Of a stretch of DNA of 30,338 nt, positions 16,372-25,001 are shown one piece after another. Under the pieces are notes generated by a model. It was not told the DNA's origin. It ran no database searches and saw only the letters and a list, made by a program, of their open reading frames with translations. Position 1 is the first letter of the stretch. Each line of letters starts with the position of its first letter. A program made the translations under genes and the position numbers. The DNA is taken from the NCBI GenBank assembly GCA_903881535.1, contig CAIRTT010000040.1, positions 1 through 30,338 on the forward strand, written 5' to 3'. Origin of the DNA: an uncultured Armatimonadota bacterium (GTDB lineage: Bacteria; Armatimonadota; Armatimonadia; Armatimonadales; Armatimonadaceae).

Positions 16372-17570
16372 AACATTCCAGACATAAATCGCGAGCATCG
16401 GCAAGTGTTGTAACGATTGCGGTATTGACGACGACAATCATTGGTGTGGTCGGTGTATCGCAACTCATGAGTCAACAAGTAAAGCTTACAACATGGAATA
16501 GTGAGCGGGACATTGCCCGGGGAATGGCTGAGTCGGGCATCGACATTGCTGTGCAAAAGGTTTACGTGAACAGTGGCTACACAGGTGAATCAACGACCAT
16601 AACATCAGCCAGCGGAACATCACAGGGAACCGATACGACAACCGTGAATGCACTGTCAGATGGAACCTACGTGGTTCGTTCGATAGGACGATCCACCTTG
16701 GGTACTCAGATTACGTTGGTTGCAAATGCGGAAGTTCTCAGGAATCCACCGGGCGCGACAGGAATTATCTCAAATGGACCAATTCGAATCACATCTGGTG
16801 CAACGATGCGTACACAACCAGCAGGCGGCCACTGTGCTGGATTGACATCGAATGACAGAATCATCATCGATGGCAGCTGCAATAGCGACGGTACGGTTCG
16901 CAGTCGGTTGGATGTTCAGGCATCCGGCATTATTTACAAGAAATGCGAAAACCAACCACGTATCCCCTTTCCATCTGAGTCTGCTGTTGAAAAGTGTCGG
17001 AGCACGGAGTTTCAGAAAGCGTGCTCAGGGGGAACACGTTACGGCGATGTATCGAGTTCAACCACAATTACGGGGCCAAAGCGAATCACCGGCAGCATTA
17101 AGTGTAAAAGTGGTGAAAAGCTTGTCTTCAAAGGGCCAAGAACGATTTATGTTGATGGAGATGTCGAGATGGACGATTCCTCAACGCTAGAAAATGGGAC
17201 TTGTTTAGTCATAAATGGCATTTTTACGCAGAGCGTACGTTCTTGCTATCGCATTGATAAAACAGTCACGGCAAAGACTCCAACACTAATGGTTTGTGGG
17301 AACCGAACATCTTGTAGCAGCTCCGACCAATACACTAGCTGCACCATACGTGGATCATCTGTGTCAACGGATCATGTTGGCATCGTTCAGGTTTGTAAGG
17401 GCGATCTGGAAGTCAAGGGAAATGCGAGTCAGACAGGGTGTTTTAGTGTCTTGTCAGGAAAGACGACGGTTTCGATTGGTAGCCCATTGGTCCAAATAAT
17501 CCCATCTGGATTGAACTCTCCGATTCCACTGATTGACACATACAGGGTTATAGCGGTTATCGAGCAGTAG
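16368..17570 (+). CDS. PilX/GspK-like minor pilus assembly protein
   Basis: The product has 400 residues. The ATG overlaps the previous stop (ATGA), the third gene of the pseudopilin operon. Residues 1-12 are a basic leader, 13-35 a single hydrophobic helix (VVTIAVLTTTIIGVVGVSQL), and then ARGMAESGIDIAVQK, the A...AESG....A motif of PilX-type proteins that lack a canonical cleavage site. The C-terminal part is a beta-rich region with a run of right-handed-helix-like short strands (KRITGSIKCKSGEKLVFKG, TIYVDGDVEMDDSSTLENG) and many Cys residues, often paired, consistent with disulfides outside the membrane. It likely sits at the tip or membrane base of the fibre. No function is proven for this exact type. 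Confidence 0.75.
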   Translation: MKHSRHKSRASASVVTIAVLTTTIIGVVGVSQLMSQQVKLTTWNSERDIARGMAESGIDIAVQKVYVNSGYTGESTTITSASGTSQGTDTTTVNALSDGTYVVRSIGRSTLGTQITLVANAEVLRNPPGATGIISNGPIRITSGATMRTQPAGGHCAGLTSNDRIIIDGSCNSDGTVRSRLDVQASGIIYKKCENQPRIPFPSESAVEKCRSTEFQKACSGGTRYGDVSSSTTITGPKRITGSIKCKSGEKLVFKGPRTIYVDGDVEMDDSSTLENGTCLVINGIFTQSVRSCYRIDKTVTAKTPTLMVCGNRTSCSSSDQYTSCTIRGSSVSTDHVGIVQVCKGDLEVKGNASQTGCFSVLSGKTTVSIGSPLVQIIPSGLNSPIPLIDTYRVIAVIEQ

Positions 17571-17658
17571 GCGTCCATTAGGCAAAATCAATGAATCACC
17601 TATCGATGCTGGCATCGGCAGATATTGCAACCTCGTGCATCGGTCACTGGCAGGAATT

Positions 17659-17679
17659 ATGTTGCGTATCACGTAACAT
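17659..17679. promoter_or_regulatory. Operator-like dyad upstream of aldose epimerase
   Basis: ATGTTGCGT and ACGTAACAT are arranged as an inverted repeat around ATC, one G-T mismatch in 9 bp. It lies 59 bp upstream of the epimerase ATG in a 168-bp gap. Size and symmetry fit a dimeric helix-turn-helix regulator such as a LacI-type repressor, but no regulator gene is adjacent. Confidence 0.45.
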
Positions 17680-17738
17680 GACAACGGCACAATTGGGTTA
17701 CGAGGACCCATTGGAGCACAACGTGTAACGAGGCATTC

Positions 17739-18869
17739 ATGAGCAAAGTTGTTCAGATTTTATCGGCAATGGTTGCCGCGGGGGGAATCCTTACGATGAC
17801 GGCAGGATCGGCAATGGCACAGGTACCTGGTGTCAAAAAGTCTGTGTTTGGTAAGTTGAAATCTGGAGCAGTCGTCCACAAATTTGTCCTAACCAATGGC
17901 AAAATTTCCGCTGACATTATGACCCTCGGAGCCACGCTTACTGGAGTTCATGCTCCAGACCGCAACGGCAACATCGCAGATGTCTGTCTGGGCTTTGACA
18001 AGGTTTCAGGCTACGAAGCTGGACATCCGTACTTTGGTAGTATCGTTGGCCGAGTTGCAAACCGTATTGGCAAAGGAAAGTTCAAGTTGGATGGCGCAAG
18101 TTACCAGCTTGCAACAAACAATGGCCCCAACCACTTGCATGGCGGCGTCAAAGGTTGGGACAAGGTCATTTGGCAGGCAGAGGTTGTCAAGAACAATGCT
18201 GGCCCTAGTGTTCGGTTCCGTTACACCAGCAAAGATGGCGAGGAAGCCTATCCAGGCACAGTCAAGGCTGAAATTACATACACCTTGACCAGCACCAATG
18301 CTATTCGCATGGAATATCGTGCAACCACAACGCAGGCTACTCCCATCAACATGACTAACCATGCCTACTTCAATCTGGCTGGTCAGGGCACAATCCTAAA
18401 CCATAGCGTTCAACTAAATGCATCCAAGTACACTCCAGCGGATGCCACATTGCTACCTACTGGGAAAATCGTGACAGTAAGCGGGACGCCTTACGACTTT
18501 ACATCGATGCATGCAATCGGAGACAACATCGCCCAGACGGATGGCGAACCCAATGGTTATGATCTGAACTACGTTGTAGACGGTAACCCGACCGCATTCC
18601 GCAAAGCAGCAACCGTTGCGGAACCAATCAGCGGACGCATCCTCGAAGTATGGTCGGATGAGCCGGGTATCCAATTTTACTCGGGTAACTTCCTCGATGG
18701 AACCTTGAAGGGTAAGTCGGGTCAGGTCTATGAGCGAAACTATGGATTCTGCTTGGAATCACAGCATTATCCAAACTCGATTAACACACCTTCGTTCCCA
18801 ACCACGGTATTGCGGCCCGGTCAGACATATCGTCAAAAGACTGAGTATCGATTTCTCGTTGGAAAGTAG
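17739..18869 (+). CDS. galM: Exported aldose 1-epimerase
   Basis: This is galactose mutarotase, interconverting alpha and beta anomers of aldoses. It has 376 residues: a signal peptide (1-27, ending GSAMAQ) plus a full-length mutarotase. Signature residues are GRVANRIGKG (Asn108, Arg109), NHLHGG (His132), TNHAYFNL (His208, catalytic acid), GYDLNYV (Asp275) and LESQHYPNS (Glu340, catalytic base). The start ATG at 17739 has GAGG 5 nt upstream. The signal peptide indicates action in the periplasm or outside the cell, on sugars from polysaccharide breakdown. It is monocistronic, with a dyad upstream and a strong terminator after it. Confidence 0.95.
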   Translation: MSKVVQILSAMVAAGGILTMTAGSAMAQVPGVKKSVFGKLKSGAVVHKFVLTNGKISADIMTLGATLTGVHAPDRNGNIADVCLGFDKVSGYEAGHPYFGSIVGRVANRIGKGKFKLDGASYQLATNNGPNHLHGGVKGWDKVIWQAEVVKNNAGPSVRFRYTSKDGEEAYPGTVKAEITYTLTSTNAIRMEYRATTTQATPINMTNHAYFNLAGQGTILNHSVQLNASKYTPADATLLPTGKIVTVSGTPYDFTSMHAIGDNIAQTDGEPNGYDLNYVVDGNPTAFRKAATVAEPISGRILEVWSDEPGIQFYSGNFLDGTLKGKSGQVYERNYGFCLESQHYPNSINTPSFPTTVLRPGQTYRQKTEYRFLVGK

Positions 18870-18882
18870 TTCTCACTAACAG

Positions 18883-18923
18883 AACAGCGCCGATGTCTAT
18901 TAGACATGCGGCGCTGTTTTTTT
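18883..18923 (+). terminator. Intrinsic terminator after galM
   Basis: AACAGCGCCG (18883-18892) pairs with CGGCGCTGTT (18909-18918), with further inner pairing ATGTC/GACAT, and is followed by a run of seven T. It starts 13 nt after the galM stop. Confidence 0.92.
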
Positions 18924-18993
18924 GTACCTTGTCTGATTCCCGGGGTTCGAGTTGCGAGTTTGCAGCCAAGCTGTCAACAGGTGTGTTTATAGG

Positions 18994-20742
18994 TCATTTT
19001 GACCTTAGAGCGGTTTTTATGACATCCAACCGGTCACATAGTTTCACTGGAACCGTGTCACCAAGCGACGTGAAATACGCAGCGATGGCATCCACTTCAA
19101 ATGTCCATGCATCTGAGTAAATGGTTGTAAGGAGCTGCATCGCAGATTCTGAAACTTCAACATCGTCAAGTGTAAGGTCACTACGTACGGGCAGATTGCC
19201 GACAGGAGTCGCAACGACGCCCACCGAGCCGCTGATGCGTTCAGAAATCCATTTAAGTGCATGGATGTTTGCTCCAAAACCTGGCCAAATGTACTTTCCA
19301 GATTCATCCTGCCGGAACCAGTTAACTGAGAACACCTTAGGCAGAGTAGGCACAAGTTCCGCCATCGACAGCCAATGTCCAAAGTAGTCACAAATGTTGT
19401 AGCCACAGAAAGGCAGCATCGCCATAGGGTCCCGACGAAGCACGCCTACAGCACCTGTTGCAGCAGCAGTTGTTTGGGAGGCCATACTCGCCCCATAGAG
19501 AACACCTTGCGTCCAATCCTGAGCTTCCATCACCAATGGGATTGTCGTCGGTCTCCTACCGCCGAAGAGAATTGCATCGATCCGTACGCCATTTGGATTG
19601 TTCCAGCTGTCGGAAAGTGTTGCGCAGTTTGTCAGTGGGCTGGTGAAGCGGCTGTTTGGGTGAGCGAGCGGGCCAGCACCATCACCAATGGTTCTAGCCT
19701 TACCCTGCCAGTCCAAAATCAAAGTACCGGCTTCCAGTGAATCCATGCCTTCCCACCAAGGGTTGCCATCAGATGTCACAGCCACGTTCGTGAAAACTGT
19801 GTCCTGTTTGGTCATTGACAGTGCAACAGGATTTGTCTTTTCACTCGTCCCCGGAGCAACGCCAAAAAAACCATATTCAGGATTGACAGCGTACAGGCCA
19901 TCTTTGCCTGGACGCATCCACGCGATGTCATCGCCCAAAACACGAATATTCCAGCCATCAAGGGACGACTGAAGCATCGCCAAGTTTGTCTTGCCACACG
20001 CTGATGGAAAAGCAGCAGCAATATGTTGTCGCTCACCAGCAGGTGTTGTGAGCTCGATGATAAGCATATGTTCTGCCAACCATCCATTGTCACGTGCCAT
20101 CACCGATGCTAAGCGCAAAGAATGACACTTCTTACCTAGGAGTGCATTCCCGCCGTAATTCGATCCATAAGACCAGAGTTCCTGGGTTTCTGGAAAGTGA
20201 CAAACCCATCGGTTCTCAGGATCGAGTTCGCCAGTACAGTGCATCCCACGGACAACTTCGCTTGGATTAGCCGCCATCAACGCATCGATAACATCAGGGC
20301 CCACACGCGTCATCATGGACATCGACAACGCAACGTAGGGTGAGTCAGTGATTTCTATACCAAACTGCGTGAATATACCGCCGAGTGGTGCCATTGCGTA
20401 CGGAATAACATACATCGTTCGCCCGACATAACATCCAGCGAATAAACCATGAAGGGTTTCTCTTGCGGCTTGCGGATCCAACCAATGATTCGTCGGTCCA
20501 GCATCGTGTTCGTGCAGTGAGCAGATAAACGTGCGATGTTCCATGCGTGCGACATCTGTTGTGTCACTGCGATGAAGCCAGCGTTCCTTTCCACTGAGGG
20601 GTTCGAGAAGACCAGCCTCAATCATCCGTGTCTTGAGAGCAAGCAGCTGTTCCGGTGAAGCGATAAAAACTTCCGTTTTGTCAGGCTGACAATGTGTAAT
20701 GACTTCCTGCAACCATTGATCCAACGGCTCTACCCCAAGCAT
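18994..20742 (-). CDS. pckG: Phosphoenolpyruvate carboxykinase (GTP)
   Basis: It converts oxaloacetate and GTP to phosphoenolpyruvate, GDP and CO2, the first committed step of gluconeogenesis, in the cytosol. The start chosen is the ATG at 20742 because GGAGGG lies 8 nt before it; a GTG at 20769 is in frame but has no such site. The 582-residue protein shows the GTP-class signatures: YGSNYGGNALLGKKC (about 192-206), the P-loop FPSACGKTN (245-253) whose Cys is the hallmark of this class, GDDIAWM (270-276), and NPEYGFFGVAPGT. Length is slightly shorter than most relatives (about 600). The gene is monocistronic, with the feo operon ending about 117 bp upstream. Confidence 0.96.
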   Translation of the reverse strand: MLGVEPLDQWLQEVITHCQPDKTEVFIASPEQLLALKTRMIEAGLLEPLSGKERWLHRSDTTDVARMEHRTFICSLHEHDAGPTNHWLDPQAARETLHGLFAGCYVGRTMYVIPYAMAPLGGIFTQFGIEITDSPYVALSMSMMTRVGPDVIDALMAANPSEVVRGMHCTGELDPENRWVCHFPETQELWSYGSNYGGNALLGKKCHSLRLASVMARDNGWLAEHMLIIELTTPAGERQHIAAAFPSACGKTNLAMLQSSLDGWNIRVLGDDIAWMRPGKDGLYAVNPEYGFFGVAPGTSEKTNPVALSMTKQDTVFTNVAVTSDGNPWWEGMDSLEAGTLILDWQGKARTIGDGAGPLAHPNSRFTSPLTNCATLSDSWNNPNGVRIDAILFGGRRPTTIPLVMEAQDWTQGVLYGASMASQTTAAATGAVGVLRRDPMAMLPFCGYNICDYFGHWLSMAELVPTLPKVFSVNWFRQDESGKYIWPGFGANIHALKWISERISGSVGVVATPVGNLPVRSDLTLDDVEVSESAMQLLTTIYSDAWTFEVDAIAAYFTSLGDTVPVKLCDRLDVIKTALRSK

Positions 20743-20858
20743 TGCACAGACCCTCCGTAAAGGTGGCACGAGTTAGGACAGTCTACATTGCTAGTGCAGT
20801 CCCACAATCCATTGATACCCCATTTTGGCATTGGTGGTTCCAACGAACTTGACTGATA

Positions 20859-21062
20859 TCAGTTAATGTTTTGTGTTGGGTTAGTATTAGTGGAGCGATT
20901 TGAGATGCGTATTTCCAATTTAATCAGACTTTTATCTGACTTGGACCCGCTGCATGAGCATCCATCGCAGCTCGATGTCTTTGTGAAGAGTTTGTAAACA
21001 CGAACTGCGATCGCATAGCAAGCCCAAGCAACACATGTGTATGCAAGGATGTCGGTGATCAT
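20859..21062 (-). CDS. FeoB-associated Cys-rich membrane protein
   Basis: This 67-residue protein starts at an ATG overlapping the FeoB stop by 4 nt (ATGA). It has one N-terminal membrane helix (about residues 5-25: LAYTCVAWACYAIAVRVYKL), then SSCDGCSCSG, the Cys cluster that defines FeoB-associated Cys-rich proteins. The C-terminal tail is longer than usual (about 27 extra residues, hydrophilic). Members accompany FeoB in many bacteria and are thought to help iron handling at the membrane, but their role is unproven. The perfect palindrome ACTGATATCAGT covers its stop codon. Confidence 0.8.
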   Translation of the reverse strand: MITDILAYTCVAWACYAIAVRVYKLFTKTSSCDGCSCSGSKSDKSLIKLEIRISNRSTNTNPTQNIN

Positions 21063-23122
21063 GCGTTCACCGCCATGACGATTGTTCGCACAATAAATGC
21101 AGCAACCCAAGCAAGGAGCAAATACGAAACCGATTGTAGCAATGGCCATTTCCAGCCATTTGTCTCACGTCGCATGACCGCAAAGGTACTCATACACTGC
21201 TGAGCAAATGCAAAGAACGCTAGGAGCGCAACACCTGTCCCGATATCGTAGGCAGGATTCCCTGTGACCGGATCCTTTTCAGCCCGCATTCGAGCTCCCA
21301 CAGCGACGCCGAGGTGGTTGTCATCTTCGCTGGAATCAACGTTGTAAATGGCGCCCATGGCGGCAACAAAGACTTCACGGGCTGCGACACTAGCCAATAA
21401 TCCGATTCCAATTTTCCAGTCCATGCCAAGTGGTTTTAGGACTGGCTCAACAAGTGTACCAACACGACCTGCATAGGTTGAGCGTTCATATTCCTTAGGA
21501 GACTTACCTTGAATTTTCGGGTGGCTGCTGAGGAACCATAGAGCAATTGAGATCGCAAGGATCATCGTTCCTGCACGTTGGATGAAGAGACCAGCCTGAT
21601 CCAGAGATTCCCGCATAATTCGTCCTATACGGGGAAGTTTGTAAGCAGGAAGTTCAAGCATAAAGGTGCTTGGCGCGGCTTTCATCGCAGTTCTTGACAG
21701 GAGTGCAGCAACGGCAAAGGACATTGCGATACCGGACACGAACAGTCCGACCATACAAAGTGCTCGTCCATCGAGAGACACGATACCGATGTTGAGCTTG
21801 GACGTTGCTGGAATGAATGCAGCGATAAGCATTGTGTAGACAGGGATACGCGCCGTACATGGAATCAGAGGAATTACGAACATCGTGACCAAGCGTTCAC
21901 GCCCGGATTCAATCGTTCTGGTTGCCATAATTCCTGGGACGGCACAGGCGAAGCTTGAGAGCATCGGGATGAATGATTTGCCGTGCAATCCAACCCGGTA
22001 CATGAAGCGGTCGAGAAGAAATGCGCCTCTCGCGAGGTAACCTGAATCTTCAAGCAATCCTAGGAGAAACAGGAGCGTAAGAATTTGAGGGAGGAAGACA
22101 ACTGTGTTTCCGACTCCCCCGATAACACCCGCAATAAGTAGATCCCGCAGTTCGCCTGCGGGCATCGATGAGCGGATGAACACTCCAAGGAAATCAATCC
22201 CAGACTTTATCCACTCAGCAGGAATCTGGGCCCACGTAAAAATAGCCTGAAAGACGAGTGTTATGATCGCCAGGAATACGATGTACCCTCCCACTTTATG
22301 GAGGGCGAGTTGGTCGATGCGTTCCGAGACAGACGTCACAGCCGCGGTCGTTCGGATGACTGACCGCGCAGAAATGCGTCCGATACCAATGTAGCGGTCA
22401 TCTGCGATGGCCGTGCTGGGGTCAATATCAAGAGAACAGAGCTTAGCACGACCGCTTTCGATCAGCTCAGCATCGATACCGGTAAGCCATTTGCTTGGAG
22501 CCTCTCGCACGAGCTGCGTCGAGATTAAGACAGGACTGATGTCGGGCGAGAATGCACAGATTTCGGAGATTGTGGATGTGATTTCTGGTGAGTATCCAGC
22601 ATATACAGGCGAAACATTGATGCCAAAGCCTTGGTCTTGCAGTCGGCTGACAAGCGTCGGTAGGCCGGCTCCTTTGGGTGCATCGGTAGACACAACTGGA
22701 ACGCCAAGCTCGGCCGACAATCGTTGCTCGTCTATGCGTAATCCACGCCTAGCCGCGGCATCGGTCATCGTGAGAACGACTAACATCGGGATTCCAAGCT
22801 CAACCAGCTGCGTTGTCAGAAAAAGGTTTCGCTCAAGGTTGCTAGCATCGACTACATTGACAATGAAATTCGGAGGAACTTCGTTTATTCCAAAGAGGAG
22901 CTTGATTGCGACGTCTTCATCTGGTGAATGCGGTGTTAAGGAATAAACACCGGGCAGATCGATGATCTCAATGCCATTATTGTCACCACCACGCAATACG
23001 CCGGATTTGATATCAACGGTCACACCAGGGTAGTTACCGACCTTGTGACGAAGCCCAGTAAGCGCATTGAATAGCGTTGTTTTACCAGCATTCGGATTTC
23101 CAACCAGCGCTATACGCGTCAT
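21059..23122 (-). CDS. feoB: Ferrous iron transporter FeoB
   Basis: FeoB is the inner-membrane Fe(II) permease with a cytosolic G domain. The ATG at 23122 gives 687 residues; a TTG at 23131 is in frame. G1 is GNPNAGKTT (8-16), the G2 region VGNYPGVTVD, and G3 DLPGVYSL (55-62). The usual G4 motif N.xD is replaced by TMTD (118-121), an Asn-to-Thr change at the guanine-binding residue. The membrane part has the two gate repeats (GVGNTVVFLPQILTLLF with the Cys-containing SSFACAVPGI, and IPLIPCTARIPVY). Transport may therefore persist, but guanine specificity could differ. It forms one operon with FeoA (upstream) and the Cys-rich protein (4-nt overlap). Confidence 0.95.
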   Translation of the reverse strand: MTRIALVGNPNAGKTTLFNALTGLRHKVGNYPGVTVDIKSGVLRGGDNNGIEIIDLPGVYSLTPHSPDEDVAIKLLFGINEVPPNFIVNVVDASNLERNLFLTTQLVELGIPMLVVLTMTDAAARRGLRIDEQRLSAELGVPVVSTDAPKGAGLPTLVSRLQDQGFGINVSPVYAGYSPEITSTISEICAFSPDISPVLISTQLVREAPSKWLTGIDAELIESGRAKLCSLDIDPSTAIADDRYIGIGRISARSVIRTTAAVTSVSERIDQLALHKVGGYIVFLAIITLVFQAIFTWAQIPAEWIKSGIDFLGVFIRSSMPAGELRDLLIAGVIGGVGNTVVFLPQILTLLFLLGLLEDSGYLARGAFLLDRFMYRVGLHGKSFIPMLSSFACAVPGIMATRTIESGRERLVTMFVIPLIPCTARIPVYTMLIAAFIPATSKLNIGIVSLDGRALCMVGLFVSGIAMSFAVAALLSRTAMKAAPSTFMLELPAYKLPRIGRIMRESLDQAGLFIQRAGTMILAISIALWFLSSHPKIQGKSPKEYERSTYAGRVGTLVEPVLKPLGMDWKIGIGLLASVAAREVFVAAMGAIYNVDSSEDDNHLGVAVGARMRAEKDPVTGNPAYDIGTGVALLAFFAFAQQCMSTFAVMRRETNGWKWPLLQSVSYLLLAWVAAFIVRTIVMAVNA

Positions 23123-23131
23123 CGAATTCAA

Positions 23132-23413
23132 CTAATCTTCAACAGCCCTGACAGTGATTCCGCTGGCTTCCTCGACACGAAGTGAGACCCGATAAGATCG
23201 GAGACGCACTTCAATCGGACCACCAAAGGCAGATTTTCGTGCGACTTCCACTTCACAGCCGCGACTGAAACCAAGCTCGGCCAGTCGACATCGGTTTGGA
23301 CCTGTCACGGAACAAACTTCGCCTTTCGTCCCATTGGCAAGACAGTCCAATGTGCACTCGCAGTGTGGAGCTGGTTGATCAACCTTATTGAAATCACTCA
23401 CTACGTTGTGCAC
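23132..23413 (-). CDS. feoA: FeoA with Cys-containing N-terminus
   Basis: FeoA is a small SH3-like cytosolic protein needed for FeoB function. It has 93 residues from a GTG at 23413 with GGAGG 6 nt upstream. The core (LANGTKGEVCSV, then RLAELGFSRGCEVEVARK, then PIEVRLRSYRVSLRVEEA) is standard FeoA. The N-terminal 24 residues are extra and carry HCECTLDC, giving three closely spaced Cys with a His that could bind metal. It is followed by feoB with a 9-nt gap. Confidence 0.92.
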   Translation of the reverse strand: MHNVVSDFNKVDQPAPHCECTLDCLANGTKGEVCSVTGPNRCRLAELGFSRGCEVEVARKSAFGGPIEVRLRSYRVSLRVEEASGITVRAVED

Positions 23414-23427
23414 TCTCTTCCTCCACT

Positions 23428-23457
23428 ATCCTACCAAGACGGATACCCCAAGGTCAA
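23428..23457 (-). promoter_or_regulatory. Possible promoter of the feo operon
   Basis: On the minus strand TTGACC (23452-23457) and TAGGAT (23428-23433) are 18 bp apart. The leader would be only about 8 nt and start inside the ribosome-binding site, so this assignment is doubtful. Confidence 0.35.
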
Positions 23458-23486
23458 TATCTCCGACCAAATGAGTCGGTGATATT
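23456..23486. promoter_or_regulatory. Large inverted repeat between feoA and the divergent operon
   Basis: AATATCTCCGAC (23456-23467) and GTCGGTGATATT (23475-23486) are inverted copies, 11 of 12 bases matching, separated by 7 bp. It lies between the divergent starts at 23413 and 23554 and touches the proposed -35 of feo. It fits an operator for an iron-responsive or other dimeric regulator, but does not resemble Fur or DtxR consensus boxes. Confidence 0.5.
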
Positions 23487-23525
23487 CTGCCCACCTCCTA
23501 CTAAACAATTTTCATGCCAATTCAG

Positions 23526-23531
23526 TATGAT
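23526..23531 (+). promoter_or_regulatory. Putative -10 element for the gene at 23554
   Basis: TATGAT lies 22 bp upstream of the ATG. No good -35 element is seen 17 bp before it. It may need an activator, possibly at the inverted repeat just upstream. Confidence 0.4.
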
Positions 23532-23553
23532 ATGTAAACAGGAGTCTGGATTT

Positions 23554-24330
23554 ATGCATACCGCCATTGTTGTCTCTACTATATTGTCTCTGGTTGGTTC
23601 ACCCGTTCATCAACAGTCCGCTTCAAATTCGGTACCACCGATGCGACTGACTGCGATTTCACTCCGTGAGATTTCGGCGAGGCTTACGAAGTCGACAGGA
23701 GTTACCGTCATTGCAGACCGCAAGGTCGCGCAGAAGACCATGGATTTCGTAACCCAAGGTGGCGCGTTGGATCAGGTCGTTCGGTCAGAGAATAACAAAC
23801 TGCCGAAGGATGTATCCCTTCGCACTTTGTTGCTTCCCGCACCGCGCAAAGGTGCAGCCTATGATCCGGATGCACTTGTTTCACACATCACATCCCTGGA
23901 TGGCTTAACTACTGCCATTAACGATGTCCCTGCCAAACCGGACGAAATCCTGTACCTGGGGAAAATCATCACCCGGGAACGTGCAGCACAGCTAAGCGCT
24001 CAGACCGACCTTCGCTTCGTATATGTCTTTGTAAGTTCGAAAAGTGACTCGCTAAGTCAGCTTAGCGAGATGCAAATGGATATGCTGAAGCGCTTCATGG
24101 CACTGTCTCCAGAGCAGCAATCTGCGATGGTTGATCAGCAATGGGACATGATGATGAACATGGATCCAGCAACACGCAAAGGCTTCCTGCAACAGGCAAT
24201 ACAGTCAAGCATGGGTGTTATGCAGAAAATGCAACAGATGCCACCGGCACAGCGCCAGCAATTCATGGATGAAATACGCAGTGCACTGCCACCGGGTCTC
24301 GGAGGACCTGGATTGCCACCAGTGCCTTAG
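23554..24330 (+). CDS. Putative exported protein, Met/Gln-rich C-terminus
   Basis: The product has 258 residues. The ATG at 23554 is chosen because AGGAG precedes it by 9 nt. Residues 1-18 look like a weak signal peptide. Residues of about 30-60 (MRLTAISLREISARLTKSTG followed by VTVIADRKV) resemble the secretin STN/short-beta domain that starts outer-membrane pores, but the rest does not extend it. Residues 160-250 are rich in Met and Gln and helical (MQMDMLKRFMALSPEQQ, MMMNMDPATRKGFLQQ), ending in a Gly/Pro tail. I cannot name the family or a function. It lies just ahead of nfeD-floA (12-nt gap) and is probably co-transcribed. Confidence 0.65.
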   Translation: MHTAIVVSTILSLVGSPVHQQSASNSVPPMRLTAISLREISARLTKSTGVTVIADRKVAQKTMDFVTQGGALDQVVRSENNKLPKDVSLRTLLLPAPRKGAAYDPDALVSHITSLDGLTTAINDVPAKPDEILYLGKIITRERAAQLSAQTDLRFVYVFVSSKSDSLSQLSEMQMDMLKRFMALSPEQQSAMVDQQWDMMMNMDPATRKGFLQQAIQSSMGVMQKMQQMPPAQRQQFMDEIRSALPPGLGGPGLPPVP

Positions 24331-24342
24331 TCATAAATTCCT

Positions 24343-24990
24343 ATGATGCACCTTATCGATTTGGTAACTCACTCAGCGGTATTGACATCCGTTGTCATTG
24401 TCGTGGCGATTGTATTGTTTGTCATCGAAGCCTTTTCACCACACACATTCGGATTGGTTGGATCACTTGGTGCCTGTGTGGTTGCAGCTCTGTTGTACGC
24501 ATACCAGACTGCTGGAATTGGACAATGGTTTGGCCCTGTGCTCATGATTCTTGGCATCGCGTTTGTCCTTATCGAGACCATGGGAATTCATTGCCATGGT
24601 GTTCTGATGATGATTGGCGCTGCGTCCATTGGTGCAGGGATTTTCTATTCACTGGGTGCGGGAGCAAACGCTGGAATCGCATCGACGGCAGGAATCATCG
24701 CAAGCTTTTGCGCCCTCTTCTACACCGTCAAAGCCCTACCATTGTCGAGCTTTTGGCTGAAATCTGGAGCGGGTAATGTATTGCAGCTTCAATCATCAGC
24801 ATTACTCGACACCATAAATGTAGGTAATATCTGCATCGCGTCCAGTGACCTTCGACCATGCGGTATTGTAATACTAGGTGAACATCGAATACCCGCGCGG
24901 TCCATCAACGGATTCGTGCGAAATGGGACGTCTGTAACCATCAGTGAAGTCCGGAAACACGATGTTCTTGTGACAGTCGATCGGATTTGA
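24343..24990 (+). CDS. NfeD-family membrane protein
   Basis: The product has 215 residues. Residues of about 1-130 hold four or more membrane helices (VVIVVAIVLFVIEAFSPHTF, GLVGSLGACVVAALLYAY, FGPVLMILGIAFVLIETMGI). The C-terminal 65 residues form the OB-fold that defines NfeD (GNICIASSDLRPCGIVILGE, then VRNGTSVTISEVRKHDVLVTV). The typical V....SLRP.G.......... pattern (here SSDLRPCGIVILGEHRIPA) is clear. NfeD proteins partner flotillin-type scaffolds in membrane microdomains. The FloA gene follows by 11 nt, the same order as in Bacillus (yqeZ-yqfA). It starts at ATGATG at 24343; the second ATG is an option. Confidence 0.92.
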   Translation: MMHLIDLVTHSAVLTSVVIVVAIVLFVIEAFSPHTFGLVGSLGACVVAALLYAYQTAGIGQWFGPVLMILGIAFVLIETMGIHCHGVLMMIGAASIGAGIFYSLGAGANAGIASTAGIIASFCALFYTVKALPLSSFWLKSGAGNVLQLQSSALLDTINVGNICIASSDLRPCGIVILGEHRIPARSINGFVRNGTSVTISEVRKHDVLVTVDRI

Positions 24991-25001
24991 GGAAAATAGA
25001 T

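Noticed and set aside
18940..18970. tRNA T-arm-like sequence GGGGTTCGAGTTGCG
   Set aside because: There is no acceptor stem, anticodon arm or D-arm at proper distances.
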